64,000 bases of DNA, from the NCBI GenBank assembly GCA_023525975.1, contig CM042030.1, forward strand, positions 32,482,350 through 32,546,349, read 5' to 3'. The position numbers and the translations under genes are program-made. Shown here one piece after another: positions 21,356 through 31,000 of the stretch. The notes beneath the pieces were generated by a model, which worked only from the letters and a program-made list of their open reading frames with translations, was not told the origin of the DNA and made no database searches. The DNA comes from Smallanthus sonchifolius (Eukaryota > Streptophyta > Magnoliopsida > Asterales > Asteraceae). How positions within the stretch are numbered: position 1 is the stretch's first letter; each line of letters starts with the position of its first letter.

Positions 21356-21861
21356 AGTCTTTTACCCCAAGAACCCTATGTTCTTGCATGTAGATCTGAT
21401 CACGTCAAGATCCCGACTTTTTATGTCCAAAACATTTGTTTTTTCTTCTAGATGCTAGATCTATGTTCATTTTCAATTTTTATACGTAAAAACGTTACCT
21501 TTTCATCCAAAACCTGAAAACCCTAAAGTAAACAAAAACTCAGATCTAGGCCAAACCGTTACCTGTATCGAGCTTCTGATTCGGAGGTTGTCTTAAGGAG
21601 CACTGGAGAATCCTTCATTTGCAGTCTCGAGTCGATCCTTCACTTTCTATCTCTATGGTTTCTCTCTCTAGATTCTTACAAATGAGAAAAATGGAGGTGA
21701 CTTGGGCTATTTATAGGGAGGCTCCTCCCCCTTATGCGCCATCCTCAAGTTCGCCGGCCCATCCAGCCCCGCCTATCATGCCTCGTTCGTTTATTTCATT
21801 CATTCTCACATTCTAACCCGTTATTATAACTGTCGTTTTATTTTTGGTATGTTACACCAAA

Positions 21862-23040
21862 GATGAAAGCCGATATAGCCACCTATGTGAGCAAGTGCCT
21901 AACCTGCTCAAAGGTCAAGGTGGAATATCTAAAGCCTTCTGGTCTACTTCAACAACCAGAAATCCCAATGTGGAAATGGGAGCAAATTCCCATTGACTTT
22001 ATCACCAAACTACCCCGAACTCCTTACGGATGCGATGCCATCTGGGTTATCGTAAATCGTTTAACGAAATCCGCTCACTTCTTGGCAATAAAAAAGACTG
22101 ACAAAATGGAGAAACTTACTCGTATTTACTTAAAGGAAGTAGTCTCTCGGCCCGGAGTGCCAATTTCTATCATTTCGGATCTTGACGCTCGATTCACATC
22201 ACGTTTATGGCAATCTCTACAAAAAGCCTTAGGCACGCGTCTAGATATGAGCACGTCGTACCATCCTCAAACAGATGGCTAAACAGAACGTACCATTCAT
22301 ACCCTAGAGGACATGCTACGAGCTTGTGTGATCGATTTCGATAACATTTGGGAAACTCACTAGTGGAGTTCTCCTACAACAACAGTTATCACACTAGTAT
22401 CAAGGTAGCACCATTTGAGGCATTTTATGGACGTAAATGCCGATCTCCTATTTGTTGGGCTGAAGTTGGGGATAGCCAACTTACAGGTCCTGAACTGGTA
22501 TTCGAAACCTCTTAAAAGATCGTTCAAATTCAAAACCGTATGGTGGCAGCTTGTCATCGTCAAAAGAGCTATGCCGATAAGCGTCGCAAACCGTTAGAAT
22601 TTCAAGTAGGCAACATGGTTCTATTGAAGTCTCACCTTGGAAAGGTGTAATCTGCTTAGGGAAACGAGAAAAAACTTAATCCTCGTTATGTTGCGTTCAA
22701 GATAGTGAAGAGAATTAGCCCAGTAGCATACCAACTTGACCTACCTGAAGGACTGAGTGGTGTACACAACGTCTTTCAGGTCTCGAACTTGAAGAAATGT
22801 CTAGCAGATGAGACACTCGCGGTTCTTCTCAAGCAACTTCAAATCGATGAACAACTACGCTTCATTGATGAACTGGTAGAAATTATGGATAGGGAAGTCA
22901 AAACGCTCAAACACGGGAAGATCCCTATCGTCAGAGTTCGTTGGAACTCGAAACATGGACCAGAATTCACATGGCAGCGCGAGGATCAGATGATGCACAA
23001 GTATCCTCATCTGTTTAAGCACTTCACATCAAACACTTAA
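21862..23040 (+). pseudogene. Integrase and chromodomain of element B, broken
   Basis: The frame resumes right after the L2a duplication with MKADIATYVSKCLTC, the CC half of the integrase zinc domain. It continues through the catalytic core (IPIDFITKLPRT, IISDLDARFTSRL, YHPQTDG) to a stop at about 22280. A deletion of about 8 nt near 22362 and further indels near 22515-22700 shift the frame. The last open segment (22705-23040) has the post-core and chromodomain part (RVRWNSKHGPEFTWQREDQM), ending at TAA 23038-23040. It is clearly more decayed than the A, C and D copies, which fits its place as the oldest element. Confidence 0.88.
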
Positions 23041-23157
23041 GGTACTATTCTAATTTTCGGGACGAAAATTCTTTCAACTAGGGGATGATGTGACACCCAG
23101 AAAAAAAATTTATTTATTTTAATTTTCGGGACGAAATTTTTTTCAACTAGGGGATTA
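23041..23157 (+). promoter_or_regulatory. Duplicated polypurine region of element B
   Basis: It has the same two-block structure as in A: aattttcgggacgaaaattc then aactaggggatgatg, and again aattttcgggacgaaattt then aactaggggattatg, followed by the LTR start tgtgacatccgg. Confidence 0.7.
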
Positions 23158-24348
23158 TGTGACATCCGGACTTTTAGAGTTAACTCCGTTAGCAAAACCT
23201 AGTTAAATCCGTTAAGTTTTAACCTAATTAACTCAATATCAAAACCCAGGGACTAATTCTGCCTTTTCTCAAACCCTCATACAGTTAAAACTGCAGGGAC
23301 TAGTCCTACCTTTTCCTAAAACTTGATTTGGTGACTTCCGAAATCAAAATCGCGAGTTCTTGAATCCATTAACTCAAATCTATAACCGAATTGTTCGAAT
23401 TGGTATCGAAAATGCACGATCATGCCTTTAACGACCATCATTAGGACATTAAAGATCATCATTGCGTCGAATTAAACCCAATTATGGGCATTAAAGCCAT
23501 AAACGTCTAACCCGTAGCTAAAATTCACTGATTTGTTCAGTTGGTATAGTAATATCGAAATCAAACCCTCTTCGCACATTGAAAGAGCACCTCTCAACCT
23601 TTTGCACGACTCACATCGACCGAAGAAGTAGACGGAGAAGCCGGAGGTCAAGCTTTTGGAGCCGCACTTGTGGTTTGATCAATCTCCATCAACCCGACAT
23701 CGATTTAGGTAATTGAGCACAACCCTAGATTTTTTTCACCTCTGTAATGAAAGCCCTAACCTAATTTAGGCCTACACTACCGATTTAAACACGAACATGT
23801 ACCTAGGGTTCATACGAATTTGGTTTGGTCGAACCCTATCAATTCGACATTAATTAAAGCAATTAAACACGTCCTCAGACTCGTCTCAACATCTAGATCA
23901 AAAGCCCTATCACATTTGTGGCTTAAAACATCAGATTTATGACTAACATATTCTAGGGTTCGTAAACAATCGGGTTTATTCGAACCCCACTCTAAACTCA
24001 ATTTAAATTCAATTAAAATACATGGACAGACTCGCAATCACCTATCCTTTGAAAATCCTATGATTTTAACAACTCTTATTATCTAATCTGATCAATTCGA
24101 CTTCACGATCTAAAGCTAGGGATTCAGCATTTCATCTTGAGATTAAACGATCTTACACTTAACGATTTTCAGTTAAACCCCACCCCAGATTCGTATGATA
24201 TCGATTAACAAAAACCGTATGCTTTGGTGATCAATCGTGGCTAAAATCATGAGATATAGATAGGAGTTGGATCGGGTATCAATGAGGGGAAGAACCCAAT
24301 TGACTTGTATGTTAAAAGCCTTTGAAACCGGGTTCTAACGCGATACCA

Positions 24349-24418
24349 TAGCGGGCAGGCATGGTTATGTCACTATGCTGTTACGCAGGAGACCCGGGTT
24401 CGAAACCGGTCTCCTGCA
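24349..24418 (+). other. tRNA-like hairpin with B box, B 3' LTR
   Basis: The arms are gcaggaga and tctcctgc, different from A and C but still fully paired. The B box ggttcgaaacc is at 24397-24407. A run of seven T lies at 24424-24430. Confidence 0.65.
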
Positions 24419-25235
24419 ATATATTTTTTTGCACTCTTTCATTAATTCTCTTTTTATAAAATCAACCCCTTTAGTATTATATTAATATATTAATATGTTT
24501 TGAGCCCGTAAAACACCCGTAGGCTTGGGTCTAAATTTTATAACCCATATTTAATATTTTCCACTCATAAAATAATATATTTATATTATTTTCAAACCGC
24601 GACTCCGAATAAAATAATATATTTAGATTATTTTCGACCCGTGAACCCAATTAAAAATAACATATTTATATATTATTTTCGCCACATTTATAAACCTTAT
24701 GAAACGTTTAAAACTACTAAATAATATAATTATTTATATTATTTACTCACGTTTATACCCGTGAATAAAAATAATAGATTTATTATTTTTACCACGCAAT
24801 TAGTTATCGTGTTAATTTATTAAACTTAAAAATAATATAATAAATTATATTATTTTCTTGGACCATTTTTTAAATGGCACAAACGCACGAATATATTTAT
24901 TTATATTATTCGTAATTAGAGATGTTTGACACGAAACGTATTGATCTTAATTATTATATTAAGAAACCCTCTTTCCAAATCTTCCATGTCGTCGTCAGAA
25001 AATCCCTTGGACACGTTCGTCTACTCGTTGGTCCTACGTATATTTTAAGACATTCAAATCTCCCATGTCGTCGTCAGAAAATCCCATTGTATCCTTAACT
25101 ATTATGTGTATAATTCTAGGGCATACGTAAGCCGCTGCAGGCTAACACTTGTGGTCCCAATCTCATCCTTGTGTAATTATGCCTACTACTCAACTCATGT
25201 GAGTTTCACGACCCATTTTACTATTTTAAATTAGG

Positions 25236-25446
25236 GGAGAAAACATGCATACAAACAAACAACATTTTACTTGTTTTTCCGTTCGGGAGAAACATGTACA
25301 CAAACCAACATCTTTTACTTGTTTTCCCATTGGGAGAGAAACATGCACGCATGCAATCATACTTTTACTTATTTTCTCGTGGGGGAGAAACAGGCACGCA
25401 AACAAACATTATTTTGCATGTTTTTCCCGTTGGTGGAGAAAACATG
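25236..25446 (+). repeat. Minisatellite in B 3' LTR, four units
   Basis: Units of about 55-65 bp with ttttacttgttttcccgttg and a gggagaaac block are repeated about four times. The corresponding place in the A, C, F and G LTRs has only one unit. Confidence 0.8.
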
Positions 25447-26137
25447 ACGCAAATTATTTTGATTATTGTAATTCATATGTTATCACTGTTGAGACTAAGC
25501 GTAACACAATATCATGAAAGTCCTAACACACATCAAACCGTTAATATGGAATTAGCGAGGTAATTTTGGTAGTACCACTGGGTTTGACAAATTCCACCCG
25601 CGTTAGTCGTGCTAACTCGATTGGAAGTCGAACGGGTGAAATATTGACCTTAACACATTCGCCATGGTTGATAGACATGGTGGGAGGCAAACAAACATCA
25701 TTGTCAGCTTCGGTTGTGAGCGCTTTAGTAAGACTGAACATACGTTAGCTACCTATTGATACACATATTGAATGTACATAATCTGGCACACGCTACTTAC
25801 AAACTGAAACCTGTGAACTCACCAACCTAGTGTTGACACATTTTCTTACATGTTTTCTCAGGTCGCTAAGTACAGGTGCACACTAGGGCATGCATGGAGT
25901 CTAGTTAGCTTTTCAAGCATTGATCAAACGTTTATTATGTTTTCTTTTTAGACTTGACTTGGGTGCATTTGTTTGCGCATTTACTACTCTATTTAACGCT
26001 TCCGCATTCACTCTGAACTTTTATGATATTTTTATTTATGTCCCATATGGTGTCGTTTGATGTAATTGATTTCTGAGATTCTGGTTTGTCACACGCCTTA
26101 CGCTAAAACTCCGTTAGTGGATTTTGGTGGTGTGACA

Positions 26138-26628
26138 TTAATTTCGTCTAGACTTAACCTGTTTATAGCTTTTGTGAGAGGTAGCAGTAAAAAATAGGAG
26201 GGAATATACTTACAATGATGATGTAAGAACACAGAGATAGATATACACATCGGTGAGATAGATATGATCGGAGAGGAGGAGGTTTTTTTCATATTGGGAT
26301 ATAATATGAAGGACAGGGAAGGGACTAATTTTTCTATGATTATAATTTTATTTTATACGACAAACTAGGTCGTCATTGTTTGTATTAATATTTTTGTTAT
26401 TAAGTCTATCATTGAATTCTAGGAAAATCAATTTGCCTTTTTTGGTTTTGTGAACCTATGATGAGGAAATTCTGAGTCTTTAGTTTAACTTTTAAAACTT
26501 AATTTTCTTCCCTAAAAATATTTTCTTATATCCCATTAATATTAAAACATAAAAGAAATATAAATTTCACAAATATGTGGACTTTATATCCTTCTTGTTA
26601 TCAAAGCAATAACAATCCGATAATCTTC
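26138..26628 (+). other. Stretch between elements B and C; no gene seen
   Basis: This AT-rich sequence has no reading frame, repeat or RNA gene that I recognise. It may be old host DNA or a decayed element. Before C inserted it was continuous with the sequence at 38527 onward. Confidence 0.5.
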
Positions 26629-29600
26629 TGTTACAATCCGGACTTTACCAGTTAACTCCGTTAACAAAATCCAGTTAAAGTTAACTGAAATTAACTTTAC
26701 TCAAACTCTAGGGACTGTTTCTGGCAATATCTCAAACTTAAACTCTAGGGACTAGTTGTGTAATACTCTTAAACTATTCCATTGACTTTTTAAGTCAAAA
26801 TTGTTTATTGTTTACTTCTATAAAGTTAAAATTAACCAAAACTTAACCTAAGTATCCAAGTTCAAACTTGGAGGACCTATTCTACCAAGTTTCAAACTCC
26901 AATCCAAAGCAAAACCTCAGGGACCATTCCTGACACTTCTCTAAACCGAATTGTTGACTTTTGAAAGTCAAGCGTCGCGAATTCAATTGAATCCGATCGT
27001 TCCAAACTGAAATCCTTTGAAATTGAAACTGTTTTCGCACAACAATGATCATAACGATCGTCATTAATACATTTAACTCAGACAATTAATCAAATTAACG
27101 CTAATAATTGACAGTTAAACAATAACCGTCGACAACTTCATCGCGATCATCAAATTTGTTTAATCCTAATAGTAACTTCACGAATTGAGACACTACGCAC
27201 ACTCGACAAACTCTCCAGGAGCTTTTGCACATACCATATTGGCCGGAGAAGCAGTAGAAATCCCCGGAGGTCAGACAGTTCATAGCCGACACCTGCATTA
27301 CTCGAACACTATCAATCCGACTCGCATTTTGGTAATTTCTTACTCCAATTGTTTCATTTTTATCCATAGAATGAAAGCCCTATGTCAATTGGGGCTTACA
27401 TTATCAATTCAGTCAAGATCACGACTCTAGGGTTCATCAAAGACAGGTTTAATCGAACCCTAGTCTAGACCCAATCAAAATGAAATTAACCTATACAGTT
27501 AGATTCGCAATACCATACTCTTTGAAAGCCCTTTGTCAATTCGATGTTTTATTATCAGAATCGTTGTAACCCGTAATCTAGGGTTCATATGAAACCAAGT
27601 TGTCGAATTCAACTCTAAACCGTGTTTAAACCAAATTAAACTATACCATTAGACTCGTAGTCTTCTGTAGATTGAAAGCCCTATGAAATATCGGGCTTCC
27701 TTCATCGAATTGATCTTGATCCAGTAATTAGGGTTCATCTGGAAACGAATTGGGGTTTTCAATCTTAAACACAAAATTAATGCAATAAAATAACACCAAC
27801 AGATTCGCAATGTTGTTTTTGTTAAAAGCCCTATGATTCTAACAACTTTTATTATTAGAATCTCATTAATCGATTTTGTGTTCATAATATAGGGTTACGA
27901 CCCGTTTTTCCTAAATTTAGCGACCTTAGACCAGTTGCTTTTGAAATTAATCACTCACACAAGATCGCAAGCATCTGTTTAACAAAACCTCTTTGTTGTT
28001 TTGGTCGACCATCATCGAAATCGACGGATTTGGGCTGGTTCAATCGCGTGGTTGTATGGGAAGAGGGAAACACTGGGTTTGATTTATAAAACCAAACAGA
28101 ACCTGGTTTGTACGCGATACCCTAGCGGGCGGGACTGGTTAGGACAATGTGCGTGTGTGGGAGAGACCCGGGTTCGAGACCGGGCTCCCACAATTCTTTT
28201 TTGAGCCACTTTTTAGTATATTTAAATATTAAAAATCAAACCCTACATTATTATAATAATATATAAATATGTTTTAGCCTGGGAAACAACCCGTGAGCTC
28301 GGGTTTGAATTTTATAACCAATTTTATTATTTCTTCCACTTTTAAAAATAATTTATTTATGTATTTTTCAACCCGTAACTCGTATTATTAAATAGTATAT
28401 ATTTATATTATTTTGAATCGTTTTATAACTCCTGTAACGTTTGAGATTAAATAATAATATAATTGGTTATATTATTTACTCGTGTTTATTTCTTCAATAA
28501 TAATAATGTATTTATTATTCTTACATTAAATGAGTAATTAGAATATTCCTTCGAACCTAAAAATAATATATTAAATTATATTATTTTCTTAATTTTTGTA
28601 AATGACAAAACGCGCGAATATATTTATTATTATTTTTGTCATTCGTCGCATAACGTAGTTATAATTTGATTTCTATCTCCGTGGACACGTTCGTCCACTC
28701 TTGAATATTAGAGCGTTTCTCATTCCGTGTCGCTGTCACAATTTCTATTATTATCCCTAATTTATGTGTTTATAATTTTAGGGCATTCATAAGTCTTTTG
28801 AGACTTATACTCGTGGTTCCAACTTATCTCTTGTGTGATACTACCTACAACGCAACGCAGATGAGTTTTCACGGCCCCTTTTTACTGTTTTAATCTGGGG
28901 GAGAAAACATGATTAAACTATTTTGAGATTTTGTAATTCGTATGTTATCAATGATAAAGCTAAGCGTAACATGCTATCACAGAAAGTCCTCATCTTATAT
29001 CGGACCGTTAATATGGATCTTAGCGAGGTATTATTTAGTAGTACTACTGGGTTTGACAAATCCCACCGGCGTTAGTCGCGCTAACTTGATTAGAGATCGA
29101 ACGGGTGAAATGTTAGCCTACTCACACCGCCAGTGTTGATAGACCTGGCAGGAGGCAAATAAACAAACAGTTAGCTTCGATTGCGAGCGCTTGAGTTAAA
29201 CATGAACATAGGTTAGCTACCTATATATACATATTGAATGATCATAAATCTGGTAAAGGCTTATTTATATATTGAAACTTGTGAACTCACCAACCTCGTG
29301 TTGACATATTTTCTTACATGTTTTCTCAGGTCACTAAGATAAGGCATAGGTGCACATTAGGGCATGCATGGGATTCATCTATTTTGATTGTGCTTATTTA
29401 TGTTTGATTGGATTATTTTGTATTGTACTTGGTTCGTTTGGACTTTTCGACTTTTGGTTTGGGCGCGTGTGTTTTGCGCATTTACTTTTCTTTACGCTTC
29501 CGCATTGAAACTCTGATAGATATGATATTTTCATTTGAGTCCCATGTAGAGTCGTTTGAAGTAACTAATGTCTGAGATCCTGGTTCGTCGCTTCCCAAAC

Positions 29601-29637
29601 GATAAAACTCCGTTAGTTGAAATTTGGGGGTGTGACA
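26629..29637 (+). repeat. 5' LTR of element C (3009 bp)
   Basis: It starts tgttacaatccgg (tgtgacaatcc in the 3' copy) and ends gggggtgtgaca before the PBS. Sectors are as in A. The putative intron donor near 28860 reads cagatgagt in place of caggtgagt. Confidence 0.95.
28123..28192 (+). other. tRNA-like hairpin with B box, C 5' LTR
   Basis: Perfect tgtgggag/ctcccaca arms flank a cccgg/ccggg inner stem. The B box ggttcgagacc is at 28171-28181. Six T follow at 28197-28202. Confidence 0.68.
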
Positions 29638-29640
29638 GAT

Positions 29641-29653
29641 TGGTATCAGAGCC
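29641..29653 (+). promoter_or_regulatory. Primer binding site of element C (initiator tRNA-Met)
   Basis: tggtatcagagcc, three bases after the LTR end. Confidence 0.92.
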
Positions 29654-29753
29654 ATTGGTTATAGAGAACTAGGATTCCATACTAGACTATAGCCTCACAC
29701 ATTAGTTACATGTCATTTGGATGTTTAGCACTTATATATATTGTTATAGGAAC

Positions 29754-30527
29754 ATGTCGTCAACTCCACCTCCATCACCTAAGGCACCAGGACATAAGGC
29801 ACCTATCCTATCATCCCCGGAGCCCAAAAGGCGCCGGACTAGTTCCAGTGACTATTCAGTTGACCAGGGGGAAAGGAGCAGCGCGCAAGCAATGAATCCT
29901 GCTCGCAATTGGAACGTATACCCGCAAATGATCCAAAGATGGATCAAAATGGGAAATGTCCCATCACCTTACTTTGGTTCTACTTCCTCATCATCTACAT
30001 TACCTAGCTTGCCATGCACTATGGAACAAGCTTTTGCAGCCTTTGTATTTTACATGTCTAGGGAGTTGAGTATTGTGAAAGATGCTACTGATGAGATACC
30101 TGACATTCTGAAGAGAGAGTCTCAAATAAAGGAGAATAAGGTAGGGATAGAGCTGTTGACTGCTGAACTAGCAGTAACGGATCAAGTCCATAACGTCTTG
30201 GTGGATCGGGTGACACATTTGGAGACGAGGGTAGACACCTCGGATTTTGAGGTAGGAGGGATTCTGGAGAGAGTGGCTAATCTGGAAGGCCAACTACAAG
30301 CAGCAAACCATGCTGCCGAAGGACTCCAAGAAAGAGTGACTCACTTGGAAGCCCAACTGCAAGCAGTCCTATTTCCAGAGGAGATTCCACTTTCTGGCGG
30401 CGAGGAAGAGCCCTTCGAGGAGGAGCCCTTCGAGGATGAGCCCTTGGAGGAGGAGCCACCTGAGGAGGAACCAGTGGAGATCGATGATGCACAATCATAT
30501 GTTTCTTCTGATGAAGAAGATGTTTGA
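29754..30527 (+). CDS. ORF1 of element C: acidic coiled-coil protein of unknown function
   Basis: This open frame of 257 codons is colinear with ORF1 of A. It has an N-terminal Pro/Ser-rich tract with a PEPKRRR basic patch, then a conserved middle (WNVYPQMIQRWIKMGN). Next come coiled-coil repeats (RVTHLETRVD, RVANLEGQL, RVTHLEAQL) and a C-terminus of FEEEP/LEEEP acidic repeats. It keeps the same length and start as in A while the neighbouring gag carries stops. It lies about 250 bp upstream of the gag ATG, with its own stop (TGA 30525-30527), so it is a separate protein and not a gag extension. Function unknown. Confidence 0.72.
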   Translation: MSSTPPPSPKAPGHKAPILSSPEPKRRRTSSSDYSVDQGERSSAQAMNPARNWNVYPQMIQRWIKMGNVPSPYFGSTSSSSTLPSLPCTMEQAFAAFVFYMSRELSIVKDATDEIPDILKRESQIKENKVGIELLTAELAVTDQVHNVLVDRVTHLETRVDTSDFEVGGILERVANLEGQLQAANHAAEGLQERVTHLEAQLQAVLFPEEIPLSGGEEEPFEEEPFEDEPLEEEPPEEEPVEIDDAQSYVSSDEEDV

Positions 30528-30903
30528 TGATCTTCCTATTCTATCTTCCCTTTTCATGCATGTTTTGCTTTTGTTATTTCTCTTTTCAAACCTAGATGGG
30601 TAAGGTTGTTCCCATTCAATAAAAGCATGAGAAGTTTAATGTTTGAGTTATTTATTTTGTAGCCTTACAATTTTTTTAATTTTCAAAATATTAGATGTTG
30701 TATTTCTTTACTCGTACATAAATAATGTTTAATATGCGATATATTTCTCATTGTTTTGTATTTGTGAATGTGAAGAATCATGTCAGGAAGACGACGTGGA
30801 GGTCGTGCTGGTGGCCGAGGTACCATTAACATGACGGCAGCGGAACTAGCGACACTAATAAACGATAGTGTGGCGGAGGCTCTAGCAGCACAGAATGCTG
30901 CAT

Positions 30904-31000
30904 GTAAGTGCTTTAGCTATTGACTAATGATGTCAATTCATCTCTTAAAAAGCCTGTCCTAAACTCTATAATCCCAATCCTATTTTGTTTCTGACTCCAG
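30904..31000 (+). other. Intron near the gag start of element C
   Basis: 97 bp, GT (gtaagt) to AG (gactccag), at the same codon position as in A and F. Joining keeps the gag frame. The donor gtaagt is a good match to the plant consensus. Confidence 0.75.

Larger units (their letters stand above)
1609..21856 (-). mobile_element. L2a: solo LTR of the second Gypsy family (E-type), minus orientation, split by element A
   Basis: On the plus strand it begins tgtaaggcc (1609) and ends gtatgttaca (21856), the reverse of the tgtaacatcc...ccttaca ends seen in L2b. It is flanked by a perfect 5-bp duplication, ccaaa, at 1604-1608 and 21857-21861. Removing A (with one copy of gttta) leaves about 2.05 kb of LTR with no internal region, so it is a solo LTR. 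On the minus strand a TATA-like tataaata lies at 21706-21713. A palindrome-rich segment lies at about 21106-21355. The piece left of A is 1609-2891 and the piece right of A is 21091-21856. Confidence 0.88.
1..26137 (+). mobile_element. Element B: decayed Tekay-like Gypsy retrotransposon, outermost shell of the left nest
   Basis: B consists of an LTR remnant (1-796), a pol fragment (797-1608), the rest of integrase and a chromodomain (21862-23040), a duplicated polypurine region and a 3' LTR (23158-26137). The two pol pieces abut exactly once the L2a insertion and its ccaaa duplication are removed, which shows they were one gene. Everything from the end of the 5' LTR to mid-RT (PBS, ORF1, gag, protease, RT palm) is missing. 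The 5' end lies outside the window, so its target duplication cannot be checked; the bases after the 3' LTR are ttaat. It is the oldest element of the left nest because all others sit inside it. Confidence 0.85.
23158..26137 (+). repeat. 3' LTR of element B (2980 bp)
   Basis: It starts tgtgacatccgg and ends ggtggtgtgaca. It shares all sectors with the A and C LTRs but is more diverged. It carries the tRNA-like hairpin at 24349-24418, AT palindromes at about 24560-24960, and a minisatellite at 25236-25446 that A and C lack. Confidence 0.88.

Noticed and set aside
21619..21816. 65-codon Pro/Ser-rich ORF near the L2a TATA box
   Set aside because: It lies in LTR leader and promoter sequence opposite the LTR orientation and is not conserved in L2b or E.
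25245..25563. Overlapping ORFs with repeated HFTCF-type words
   Set aside because: They are translations of the LTR minisatellite; repeat structure, not coding, explains the open frames.
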